Of a stretch of DNA of 64,000 bases, positions 1 to 10,568 are shown one piece after another. The stretch spans positions 71,680,001 through 71,744,000 of the forward strand of contig CM032232.1 of assembly GCA_019009955.1 (NCBI GenBank), in the 5' to 3' direction. Below the pieces are notes generated by a model. The model did not search any database. It had not been told where the DNA came from and saw only the letters and a program-made list of their open reading frames with translations. The first letter of the stretch is position 1. Each line of letters opens with the position of its first letter. A program made the translations under genes and the position numbers. This DNA is from Riptortus pedestris. Lineage: Eukaryota > Arthropoda > Insecta > Hemiptera > Alydidae.

Positions 1-329
1 GTCCAAAAGATTATGGGATTAGATAAGGCTTTACTGGCTGTATCGCTACTGATAACAATTTTTTTCTATACTTTTTTAGTCGATTCCATAAGATTACTAT
101 AATTCAGAGAATTAAAATTTGGTCGGTACTATTTGATAAACTTAATTGGACCAATAGACAACTATAACTTCTGGTCTAATGAAATCTACTAAAAACATAT
201 AGAATCAAAATGTCACTTCTAATTTGTAGCTCTTTTCAGGACAAGATTTGATTCGGTTAATATTCCAAGATAGAGAAAATATAACAACAGTGTAAGTAAT
301 TAAATGTAAAGTAATATGGTTCTATAAAA
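1..329. other. AT-rich stretch, nothing recognised
   Basis: No coding, RNA or repeat signature that I can name. It leads into a Helitron fragment that starts near the short TA tract at 340-355. Confidence 0.4.
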
Positions 330-334
330 TTTTT

Positions 335-905
335 CGAATATATGTATATATATATTAATCTCTGTTTGCACATTGATTTTTTTTCTTGAAATTTCGCGAT
401 ACTTTTTCGTTTCTCATTGCATGACACGATATCTACAATTTGTAGCTGTGATGTCTGTTACCTTTTCAGCTTAAACTCCTTAGTTGAATTTTATCAAACA
501 TCATACGTATATTACTACTAAACGAACTGATAGGCTTTATTAATTTTCTCAGAGACGAACAGAAGTGGGGGTTATAAGGGAGGCCTGAAGTGAAAAATTG
601 CGATATTTCGTTTCCTATTGGTTTTTCGGCAAAGGTGTGCATAACAAAAGTTGTTTATTTTGTTATTTAAAGTATCTTTTGGTGTACCTGTTATATACAC
701 TTTTGTCATATACCGAAGTCTAAATGAGATATACGCTAAAACCATATTGAACAATTTGATTGGGTCCATACGACATAGCCGAACTTAACAGTACTCGGTA
801 TGTGAATTAGCTTTAACTCTTCCAGGATTAAAAGCTATATTAAAACATCTTGGTTCGAACAGAAGTGGATGTTATAAGGGAAATGTGAAATGAAAATTCG
901 CGATC
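335..905 (+). mobile_element. Helitron family B copy, 3' truncated
   Basis: The 5' part of the family described at 10503-11639: a TA-rich start, then a CTCTGTTTGCACATTGATTT block, the AGCTTAAACTCCTTAGTTGAATTT block, and two internal monomers recognised by the phrase GTGGGGGTTATAAGGGAGGC (near 567 and, weaker, near 867). The copy stops near 905, where hAT-type sequence begins, so the GC hairpin and CTAG end are missing. Confidence 0.6.
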
Positions 906-1014
906 ATGCCACCGGTAGGGTTTGTTCCGGCCAACGGAACATTTTGAAAAACCCAATTAAACAAAAATTTACACTACTTACTCCAAATGAGGAAGCTGTG
1001 GAGAGAATTGTGCG

Positions 1015-1191
1015 CTTGGCAGTACTTATAAAAGCGAACACTTCTTTTCATTCATGAAAGTTGATAAATCAAAACATCGTACAAGACTGACTGACGATAA
1101 TTTGGAAAATTCTTTTCGTCTTTTTATCAGTGGAATTAATCCAAACATCGATGGATTAGTTTCGCAAATTCAAGCCCAAGTGTCTCACTGA
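1015..1191 (+). pseudogene. hAT transposase C-terminal fragment (ZBED5/FAM200-like)
   Basis: Open + frame ending at the TGA of 1189-1191. The translated end contains HFFSFMKVDKSKHRTRL followed by TDDNLENSFRL and a His-terminated tail. This is the pattern of the hAT dimerisation/C-terminal region seen in ZBED5, FAM200 and related SCAN/BED-type hAT transposases (serine-phenylalanine core, then K-x-x-H-R-T-R-L-T-D-x-N-L). Only about 59 residues remain; the BED finger and catalytic residues are absent. The following 1192-1330 is AT-rich and includes AATAAA near 1292, compatible with the element's 3' UTR. Confidence 0.6.
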
Positions 1192-1334
1192 TTTCGGTGT
1201 TGCTATTTCACTTTCGTTGTTTGTAAAAATTCCAAATTTTACGATTTAATTATAATGTTGTACCTATTTTGTTCGTTTCATTTCGTTATTTTAATAAACT
1301 GTATTATCATTACATTGTCGTAATATTTCATGTC

Positions 1335-1924
1335 TGCTGTATGTTTTGTAAGCTTTTAGGGCGAGAAACTACCAGGTTATCATCGCCCTGTAATATCTAT
1401 AATTCACATTTTGGTATCCTCATCCATATCGCAATTTTAACAATATAAACTAGGATACAAAAAATTGTACTTTAAATTTCTTTGTATAAATTCATATTTT
1501 TCACAAAATTAAACAATTTATCGAGTTCTTTCGGGTCACCTCAAAGGGCCACTTCTATATCATTGGAAATATTGCATTTGTTTCTAATATCTGTATACTG
1601 ATGACTTTCCATTAATATGTGGTAGATAGTCAAATCCGTGTTACACTTCTCACAAATCGGGGGCTCATCTTTTGTCATAAGATAACCATGCATAAATCTT
1701 GTGTGCCATATTCGGAGTCTTCCTAATACAAATTCATCTCTTCTGTTGCCTCTTGTCGAATTTTTCCATGGACGGATGGTGGTTTTAATAGTTTTTAGTT
1801 TATTGTTCTGGGTTTCGTTCCACATGTGTTGCCAGTTTTTATCAATTTCTTCTTTGAGTGGTTGATAGAGTTCTGCAGATGTAATTGTTGTAGGGGTGAT
1901 GGAGTCGAGTTGGTGGGCTTTCAT
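1335..1924 (-). pseudogene. LINE 3' end: ORF2 C-terminal domain plus 3' UTR stem-loop
   Basis: The minus strand reads a jockey/I/R1-type ORF2 C-terminal region: RRDEFVLGRLRIWHTRFMHG, then YLMTKDEPPICEKCN and LTIYHILMES. The last part is the C-x2-C...H...E zinc-knuckle-like motif that ends many of these ORF2 proteins. After a frameshift near 1541 the family's terminal sequence continues (DPKELDKLFNFVKNMNLYKE) to a stop near 1466. The 3' UTR at about 1354-1392 carries a small stem-loop whose arms are GGGCG and CGCCC around a GATAACCTGGTAGTTTCT core. The same hairpin is found in several insertions further along this window. The RT and endonuclease regions are absent, so this is a 5'-truncated copy. 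Confidence 0.7.
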
Positions 1925-2811
1925 GTCTGATATCTGTCGTTAAAAATTATGAACACTACTTTTAAATGCACTACTTTTAGAAGCGGCCCGCGAATGTATT
2001 TGCACACTAAAGTTTGTCCCTCAACATGAGCCAAAGGTTGCCCATTCCTGATTTCAACAAAGTCATATTGAATTTGCACAACGTGTGATAGCGGAACTTG
2101 TTGCGGAATCATACACCTATTTTACTAGCTCTAACTTGAGTGGGAATGTGCACAGAGAGGACATTTTCTATATGTCATGAAAAGAAATGAAGGTAATTAA
2201 GCAGCACTTAAGTTAATCTGTTCTTAACACCTACGGGAAAATGCCTTTATTGAGCATGTCAACAACGGGTAAGGTACCAAGTTAACCTGTACTAGTCGAG
2301 GTTGAACTGGCTTGGTTGGCAGATTTTTAAAGATTGAATAATGGATGTGATATGATACTCATTTAATGGATTCATTGTACACAATTGTGTTACATTTCCT
2401 GTCCCAATAGCTATTTATATGTATTGCAGGAAACTAACCTTTATACACTTGTAGAGGTTTGAAGAAGAGTAAATATTGAATTAAATAACAAAATATCCAA
2501 AGAATATATTATTCATAACTATGAATCTCCTTCTTCATCCCTCCAACGAGCCTTACAGTGGTGGAATACTGGAGCTGTTTTTACTATACCCACACCAGTA
2601 TTTTTTTTTTTTATATTATTAATGATTTATTGTAGTTATTTAATAACATATGTCTATTTTAAAAGAAAAAAAGATATACATAAAGGAGGTTACCTACCTA
2701 TACCTCCCAGATTTTAAGAAACGTTAAAGTTGTTTTTGTTAATAATGAGTCAGATACAACTGAGTCGTGTTCAGCTATACCATAGCCCATATCCAAAGGA
2801 TTGAGTCTGAG
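1925..2811. other. Unassigned stretch beside LINE fragment
   Basis: A 63-residue minus-strand frame at 1921-2112 is open but matches nothing I recognise. The rest is AT-rich with no visible gene or repeat signature. Confidence 0.3.
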
Positions 2812-3042
2812 GGGGCTCAGGTTAGCCATGCGAGTTAAAGCGTTGACCTTAATCTCACATGGTAAACCTAGAGTGGCGAGTTCAAATCTCGCCTGGACAA
2901 AGGAAATTATTTAGTGACGAAATTCATAAAAAATAACATCCCAAGTCCCACTGTGGCTAGAAAAGGGTGGTAACCTGTAGATAAACCGCCCCACTTATCA
3001 TGAGTTGCAAAAAATGGACGTTAATAAATAATAATAATAAAT
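2812..3042 (+). mobile_element. tRNA-derived SINE (family S)
   Basis: The head resembles a type II tRNA (Leu/Ser-like), with an A-box-like GGTTAGCCATGCGAGTTAA and a B-box-like GAGTTCAAATCTC. The unrelated body contains GGGTGGTAACCTGTAGATAA, and the tail is (TAA)n. Copies with the same order occur at 14404-14627, 48538-48690 and 48690-48905 (inverted), with scraps at 4226-4275, 5160-5240 and 32640-32725. It is not a functional tRNA: the aminoacyl stem does not close and the body is attached. Confidence 0.7.
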
Positions 3043-3045
3043 ACA

Positions 3046-4644
3046 TTACTTAATGATCTGTTCTTCACTAGCATTAATTTACTAATAAGATAAATCCCAC
3101 TTTTAGAAATAAGTAACTGGTATGGGTAAAGTAAAAAGGACCCGAATACTGAATCCATGTACCTCGATCTCGAGTCAGTGCTTGATGACATATTTTACAT
3201 GGCAGCGTATTGTACAAACGTTATGTGGAGGCTGCAGTTGAATGGGGTCACACTATACTGCCATACAAAAAACCAGAGTTTAGGGTCGGAGAAATGGTCT
3301 TGAATTTAATTATTTGTGTGGCTTCGGAGATTTGAGGAATATTACCTCGGCTTCCACTCTGAATCGTGAGGCTTTTGAGTAGCTACTTGAAGTAGCTTAC
3401 CTTGCCGCATTACGGGAGGAAATGCTTGAAAATGGGCCATTTGACACTCTCATCTATGTCTTTGTCTAGCCATGGCCTGTGTCCCAAAGATTTTTTTATC
3501 AGAGTTTACTTCGAACAGAAAACGTTATATAAATCAATAACCAACAACAACAATTTATGTCTTCTGTTAAAAATAAAAAAAAAACAATTGTTTATCTCTA
3601 TTAAACCGTTATAAAGTAGCATGAAAATATTTAAAAAAAAAAAATTGTTGATGTCCTCTCACCTCGTTTCACATCCTGCCAAATAAAATATCGGTTTTCG
3701 AAGTTTTCTTCTTTTTCTTCTATTGTGGTCTCATTTCTTATCCCAATCTCTTAGGATCTATTTGTCGAGTTAGCAATTCACAATAAATGGCGAAATAATG
3801 TTTGTATACTAGCATTAAATTTTTAAAAAATAAATGTCATAGGCCTCTTCTCGTCCAGAATCTGTTATATTATGTATATTATTGCTTAAGAAATAGTTAT
3901 AGAGCTCATTATAACACCGAGTACACAAGAACGTGTCTCAAATTTTGTCCATAGTCATAACTAAAGATAATAATAAATAAATATCTAATTACTTGTAATT
4001 CCGAAAGTTTTATAATTCGAATCAATGGGGAATGGAATTATTTACTACTAATTGTATGTATGTGTTCGGTTGGTTTCTAATTATGAAAATTCCTTCAGCT
4101 ATACTTTTCAATTTCAGGTTCGTGCAAGTCTATCTATGATGTTTTGTTTAAACTAATGTTAAGGATTTATTATTATAGTTTCACAATTAGGCTTAAAAAA
4201 ATTGTTTATCCTATGGCTTATCGGCTAGTGTTATAAGTTACCACCCTTATTAACCAGACTGAAGGGAGGGTTTTATTCATTGGTTCGTCTCTCAATAAAA
4301 TCCTATTACCCTTTTAGGAGTTGAACTAACTTCGACCTTTACTATAGAATTATCAAGTTAATGCAAGAGCATGGCCTATTGTTAAAGTATTCCATTTATG
4401 TAATATAATATATCGTGTAATCACGGCACTAGAGCAATGCAGGTGTGTGTGAGCGAGTGTGTGCTTGTCCCCGAACTCGTGTAGACAAAAACGTATAAAT
4501 AATGAAAAATAGGTCATTATAATTATCATTCATATAAATACCAATTTAATGTTACCCTTATGCATAATCCAATTTGTAAGTTCGTGGCGTATTATGTCAC
4601 AAATTTACATTCGTATAAATATGTTTATTAGAGAATTGTCCATT
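3046..4644. other. Intergenic, no gene recognised; SINE scrap at about 4226-4275
   Basis: 3170-3500 is less AT-rich and may be old coding material, but no frame gives a recognisable protein. Near 4226-4275 the SINE phrase AAGTTACCACCCTTATTAACC recurs. The remainder is AT-rich and featureless. Confidence 0.35.
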
Positions 4645-4756
4645 TTAGCAGATTTCCCATAAGGGACCTCAGCTATTGAGGTCGTACTCAAGACGCGATT
4701 TTCGAAAAATTTCTTCAAATGTCCATCGATCCTACCCAGGAGGTGACGAAAATGAG

Positions 4757-4820
<64 letters not shown>

Positions 4821-5087
4821 GTTTTATGTAAAAAGAAAGATCATATTCGGTAATGGCTAAAATAAGACCAGTGGGAGGGGGGGGGGGGGATTTCATAATT
4901 CTCCGTTACTGTACGTCGAATAAAAAAATTGTATAGAATAAATCTTATTGCAAATGTAATAATCTATAAATATTGTTCTATGCATATTTTCTGTATCACG
5001 AGTATTAACCGAGACATTTGGATTTTATAGTTTTCAGCCTTCAGTAAACTCCCACTCCTACTCATGTTATATAAACAATACTCTGCA
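4645..5087 (-). mobile_element. Helentron-like family A, 5' truncated
   Basis: Starts on the plus strand with TTAGCAGATTTCCCATAAGGG, the reverse of the family's 3' hairpin end. It continues through the ATGTCCATCGATCCTACCC block, a (TG)n(TA)n tract at 4757-4818, and the poly-G block near 4876. It breaks off near 5087, before the family's 5' end. The family is described at 40971-41962. Confidence 0.7.
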
Positions 5088-5159
5088 TCTTTGCTACTCT
5101 CCTCTGCTTCTCTTCCGTAATTCTCTCCCTTTGATTTCTCTCTTACACACTATTGAGTT

Positions 5160-5240
5160 ATTTTTTTTTATCGTCCACTTTATGCTACTGGGTTATATAA
5201 GTTACCACCCTATTCTAGCCAGGGGTGGAGTAGTGTTTTT
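5160..5240 (-). mobile_element. SINE family S fragment
   Basis: Contains the reverse of the SINE body (CGTCCACTTTATGCTACTGG, then GTTACCACCCTATTCTAGCC), matching 2940-3010 in inverse orientation. The tRNA-like head is missing. The flanks up to 6270 hold no other feature I can name. Confidence 0.5.
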
Positions 5241-6270
5241 TGACACTTCATAAAACTTCTCTTAAATGATTGTTTTTTGAAACACTTCCCAATATCTAAT
5301 TTCGGTCGTAATGTTAGTATTCTAAACTAAATACCCCCCCCCCTAAATAGTCTTTGTTGAATGTCTATTTCATAAATCATAAAGTAACCCCCCCCCCTCC
5401 TTCCTGGTCCTGAGTGATGTAACTGGCCCCGTCATTGACAGGGTACTATCCTGATAAGAGTTTCTATCGTATTTATTCTTTATGTTCATAAAACATGAAG
5501 TTGTATTGTAGATGCTATGTTCAATGTAAACGAATGAATTCCCTATTGATTAGAAAATTAGAAATATTATCTTATCATAAAACTCATTAATAGTTAAAAA
5601 TATGTAGATAGGTTATTTCTTAGGGCAATTTGATTATTAAATACAATAGAACCTATTCAAACCATCACAAAGTGATTACCAAAAATATAAGATACTATTT
5701 AATGATTACAAATAAGAACTATCGAATCAATGGCATAATTATTTGTGTTACGATTTAATTTCTTAATCTTTATCATCATTTACTCCGTTAGAACTAAAAT
5801 TTATTCTTAAGTGAATTTCACCTTTTATGAAACACTCTCAGGAAGAAATGACCTGCTTTAATAGTCACTGTTAAGATACGCCGCTGCTATGGAAAGTGTT
5901 TTCTTATATAAAAAATTAAAGGTTATAAATAATTTGAAGATAAAAGTATTTAGTGAATTTAATTAAGTACTGCTCCACTTTAAGGAGCGTGCGAGTTAGA
6001 ATTATCGGAATGCAATATGACTTCTTATTGGAATTCTTTCATGTCTTTTATGCGGTCCCGCTATATTCTCTTAAATGCTTTCTTGTTCCTATTTGAGACT
6101 ATTTTTGTCCTATTCATTTTAGTGATGCCAGATTCTTATTCTTTGCCCTATATGGTGGGAGTGATGTTGAAAAATGTTTTCTTCCGTGTAATAAGTATTT
6201 AGCTGGACGGGCGTATCCACGTGGAGGGAGGAACTACTGGCTGTACCCCCTACTCCCCCAAAATAAAAAA

Positions 6271-6807
6271 GTCCGTCACGCAGGGGCTGCGTAAACTAAG
6301 CAGATTTCCCACAAGAAGTTTTACAATAGAGAAATCTGCCTAATAACAACTGTAGTAGTAAGAAACCTCTAAACCTAAAACATTATTTAGGGCGTAATAA
6401 CCCAGTAGTTTCTAGCCCCAAAAAACAGTTAACCTAACCTCTAAACCTATTCACGAGGGACGAATAGTTATAGAAATGGCCGCCAGAGCTCTCGGCGGAA
6501 AGTCCGAACATAGCCTACTGGTGACCACACGCAGAATACAAATGCAAATATCTCGGTTAATATTCAAGATACAGAATAAATGTATAGAACAATATTTATA
6601 GTAAATTTAATTTGCAATAAGATTTATTCTATACAATTTTTCGATCCGACGCATAATAACGGAGATATTTTGAATTTTCAAAAATCCCCCCTCCCACTGG
6701 TCCGATTTCAGCCATTAACGAACTTGATCTTCCTTTTTACATAAAACGATTAAATTCCGAGTTTGGTAAAGATCAAACAAAAATTGCGACCGCTAGAGCG
6801 TTAACAG

Positions 6808-6847
<40 letters not shown>

Positions 6848-6967
6848 GAACGGACCTCATTTTCGTCATCTCCTGGGTAGGATCGATGGACATTTGAAGA
6901 AATTTTTCGAAACTCGCATCATGAGTACTACCTCAATAGCTGATTTCCCTTAAGGGAAATCTGCTAA
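6271..6967 (+). mobile_element. Helentron-like family A, complete, carrying a LINE tail
   Basis: The 5' end is GTCCGTCACGCAGGGGCTGC with a CGCAG/CTGCG hairpin, followed by the subterminal AGCAGATTTCCC. The 3' end is the palindrome GATTTCCCTTAAGGGAAATC followed by TGCTAA. A (TA)n tract lies at 6811-6842. An internal 60-bp segment (6377-6436) is bounded by direct repeats of ACCTCTAAACCT (6365-6376 and 6437-6448). This segment is a LINE 3' end (hairpin core plus (AACCT)n tail) that inserted into the element and is shared with the copies at 38635 and 55638. Confidence 0.8.
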
Positions 6968-6990
6968 TAAATAAGAGAAATCTGTTTAAA

Positions 6991-8310
6991 GTCCGCCACA
7001 CAGGGCTGCGTAAACTAAGCAGATTTCCTACTTGAAGTTTTATAATAGTGAAATCTGCATACTGGTAACACTTAACACCACCGTGAGTAAATACAAATGG
7101 TAATGAGAAATCTTTCAGTTAATTTTAATAAGCTCCCTGCGGACATCGCTTCCGAATTATAAACAAATAAGTCTGCCAACCACTCGAGGCTGAACAGATA
7201 GATAGACATTCTTTACCGGAAAGAAAAACACTTACTGATATATATCTGAATATACCATATTAACTTTATTGCAAACTATTTACTATATCTAGTACTGCAA
7301 TTTATAATGAATCTGAATAATTTATGTTTTATATTTTATATTCGAATTTTAGTAGTCCAAGAGCTAAAGAAGGGGAGGGGGATCAACAGAACGTATTTGC
7401 TTATATCTCGCAAAGTAAAACCTTACAAGAGTCTCTAAACCATTTCACGAGAGCCGAATAGTAACGGAAACGGCCGATCCAATTTTCGTCAGAGAATCAC
7501 GCACACACACTTAACAGTTTGACTGCCCACAAAAATAAATGAATTTGGTTGGAGGCCCATTACATTTTTCGTGTTATTTGACTTGAAATATGCATAAATA
7601 TTTTTAAAAAAAACAATGATATTTGTTAAAATTCTAATGTGGGGGTTAAAAAAGGGAGGAAATAAAAATTACTTCTTTGGGCGTGACGGGCACCTAGGAA
7701 GGAATTTCCATCTTAGGTACCCATCATGCCCGAGAGCGTTAGCAAAATTTGAAATTTGGCGCGACGCCCGTGCGATACAACGCTCTCAGGCAGATGCGAG
7801 TCAAACTAACTCGTGGAACGCGGTATGAACCGTTCCCGCCCTTTGGCGTGACGGGCATCCCCTCTTCGCCGCGCTTCACGTCCCGAGGCGGGATGGGCAG
7901 TCAAACTGTTAATAAAGATGCAAATATCTCGGTTAATATTTAAGATAGAGAATACATGTATACTACAATATTTATAGTAAATTTAATTTTCAATAATATT
8001 GGTTCTATACAAGTTTTCGATCCGACTTGTAGTAACGGAGATATTTCGAATTTTCGAAAATCCTCCCTTCTCATCCCCCCTCCAACTGGTCCGATTTCAG
8101 CCATTAACGAACTTGATCTTTCTTTTTAAATAAAAATATCTCGGTTAATATTAGAAATAGGATATTAATTTTGTAAGAAGATTGGCAGTATAACATATTT
8201 CGAACCGAACATAATAATGTTGATTTTTTGAATTTTCGATTTCTTCCCTCCCCATTTAAGCCCCCCTCCTCTTTCTGACTCAACTTCAACCATTAGTGAA
8301 AATAACATCA
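6991..8310 (+). mobile_element. Helentron-like family A, degraded, with MITE inside
   Basis: Begins GTCCGCCACACAGGGCTGCG with the AGCAGATTTCC subterminal motif. The body runs to 8135, interrupted by a TTAA-flanked MITE at 7515-7908. From 8136 to about 8305 a diverged second copy of the internal block (AAATATCTCGGTTAATATT to the pyrimidine block and TTCAACCATTAGTGAA) follows. This is either an internal duplication or a second element. The 3' hairpin end is absent. Confidence 0.6.
7515..7908. mobile_element. TTAA-flanked MITE, piggyBac-like
   Basis: Terminal inverted repeats CAGTTTGACTGCCCA (7515-7529) and its reverse complement (7894-7908) are each flanked directly by TTAA (7511-7514 and 7909-7912), the duplication made by piggyBac-superfamily transposases. 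The 394-bp interior has a GC-rich core (about 7680-7905) with two TGACGGGCA phrases. It codes for nothing recognisable. It sits in a Helentron-like copy, so it is younger than that copy. Confidence 0.65.
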
Positions 8311-8420
8311 TGAAGAAGTTAATTGGGACTATGATTTCACTCCTGCAAGCCCAAACTCCTGGTCAAATTTCAGCCATCAACTAATTTGAGCTGTAGTCTT
8401 CATGAGAATTGTGGTACATT

Positions 8421-8660
8421 TTTCTAAGAGAAATTCAGGTATTAGGTTGTACTCATGACGTGATTTTCCAAATATTTCTTCAAATGTCCATCCTCCCTAC
8501 TTAGGAGATGATGAAAATGATAGCCCTAGATTATGTATTATATACTCGTATTTGTGTGTTAACGCTACGGTTGAAATTTTTGTTTGGTTATTACCAAACT
8601 TGATATTTCAATGTTGTATCAAAGCTCAAAATTGGTAATGGCTGAAATCTGAAATGCAGG
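8421..8660 (-). mobile_element. Helentron-like family A, old fragment
   Basis: Diverged reverse-oriented family A: TTGTACTCATGACGTGATTT, TTCAAATGTCCATCCTCCC, then TTAACGCTACGGTTGAAATT and AATGGCTGAAATCTGA. Both ends are lost. It lies about 300 bases upstream of the first visible exon of b561-1. Confidence 0.5.
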
Positions 8661-8957
8661 AAACTTAGGAATTGCACCCTTATGCATAAAAACTTCAATC
8701 AACATTCTATATAAACTGGCTAAATTACTGGGATTCGGGGTCAAGTCGACAGTGTTTGTTCCAGAAATTGTGATTTAAAGTCAAATTTTTTCAATAAAGT
8801 TAGAAAAATATGCAGGTCTATTTTGTGAATGCTAGGCTTCTTATGACAGTTTTGTGCCATAAAATTGCCTTTTATTCTTATCGATTTTGTAAATTAAATT
8901 ACTTGCTTATTATTATTATTTTATAATTAGAAAAATAATTTACTTTTTTATTTTCAG

Positions 8958-8983
8958 ACAAGGACAACAAAACCAAGAAAGCC
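8958..8983 (+). promoter_or_regulatory. 5' UTR part of b561-1 exon after splice acceptor
   Basis: A pyrimidine-rich tract and TTTTCAG end at 8957, so transcription starts further upstream and an untranslated first exon is spliced on. I could not locate that exon. Confidence 0.5.
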
Positions 8984-10507
8984 ATGGATGAAGATTTGAA
9001 GAATTTCAACGTTATATTTGGAGTGACCCAGGGAGTTGGGCTTATTTGTGTGGTTCTGATGCTAGTATGGACATCCTCGTACAATGGCGGCTTTGCCTGG
9101 AGCTCTAAACCAGACCTTATGTTTAACTGGCATCCTCTCCTAATGACTATTGGTCTGATTTATTTATTTGCTAATTGTAAGTATTAATATTCATTACAAT
9201 TATTAACATTTTAAAAATATTTTATGGCTGGGGTTATAATACAGCTTCTCCCAATTTCTAGACAGATGATGTGCCTTCTGAGCCACTGTGTCATATAAGA
9301 AATAAGCCAAACATTTTCTCTCAAAGCCACATCTCTGCGCTTAACAGCTACGCAGAAGGGTTATTTGAAAACGAGATAAGTTTATTAGATTTGTGTCAAA
9401 ATGTATTTTGGCTTAAAGTAATTTACTCCTACAAAGTATATGCAACACGTACAAACTTGCTATCTGCAGTTGAATGGTTAAGCAACGTAATAAAAGCCAA
9501 TTTCAGTCAAAATATGAAAAAAAAAAAAACAAAAAAAAACTTCATATTCATTCTAGCTATGTCAAAGCTTTGAGCCTAACTTTAATGAAATCTTGCTTGG
9601 TTTGGATCTAAGAATTTGAAACATAGTCTCTAATTGTTTGTTAAACTTAAATGTGGCTTATTTACGAATTTATATTGTTATTATGAATTAAAACCCACTC
9701 CCATTAAACAAACATTACCATAAAATGTTATAATTGTGGAGCCATAATTAATCTTCTTAGAATAATAGTGTGAAAATATTATAAAGACAAAAAGAAGGCC
9801 AAAGCAAGTAATAAGTTTGGCGTTACCTCCCGTGCCTTCTGCATTCTGTGAAGCTTCTACTCTAGACTCTCTTGTCCTTTCTGAGTTAGTGTCAAAAAGT
9901 GCTGCCGTAGAAATATGTGAATTTAGTTCAAAATATTTTAATATATAAAATTATACATTATACTCTTGGTCCCAGGGACCATCGATTTATTGATCAGAGT
10001 GTAATTTTATAAAAATTAATTTATTTTTTTTTTTAGCTATCATGATTTACAGAGCTCTTCGCACAATGAGGAAACAGAAACTAAAGTTGATTCATGCTGG
10101 AATTCATAGCACTGTTGTACTCTGTGTTATCATAGCCCAAATTGCTGTCTTCGAAAATCATAACTTAACCAACAAGCCAAATTTGTACTCATTGCATTCT
10201 TGGGTTGGACTTACTGCTGTCATCATTTTTGTTCTTCAGGTAAGCTACATACGTGGTTAACGTTTTTTTATTATTTTTAAATTCGAGAATCCAAGAAAAA
10301 ATGTCTCATGAGCTTTAACAGAAAAGCACTAGAGAACAAATTTTAATATGACTTTTCTTACAACTGAAAGGCCCACCTGGTGAAAAGCTCAGCTTTGTTT
10401 GTGCTTTCATAAGGAGCTTTCCCACTGTAGCTTCAATACCCTCCTTGATATTCAGAGATTTCATCAAAATTAAATGTATTTATTTTTTGAATTCCACAAT
10501 GGTCATA

Positions 10508-10568
<61 letters not shown>

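Noticed and set aside
1921..2112. 63-residue minus frame next to the LINE fragment
   Set aside because: Not continuous with the LINE protein and matches nothing I recognise.
2812..2900. A functional tRNA gene
   Set aside because: The tRNA-like part cannot close an acceptor stem and is fused to a repeated body; it is a SINE head.
6017..6202. 61-residue hydrophobic + frame that might be a stray b561 first exon
   Set aside because: It lacks the His and the Q-G end of b561 exon 1, and no phase-1 donor or downstream b561 exon follows.
7616..7943. Two overlapping + frames in a GC-rich stretch
   Set aside because: They lie inside the TTAA-flanked MITE and reflect its GC-rich, repetitive core.
9271..9573. 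100-residue + frame in b561-1 intron 1
   Set aside because: No recognisable motif, ends in a Lys run caused by poly-A, and lies inside a well-supported intron. Probably a chance frame.
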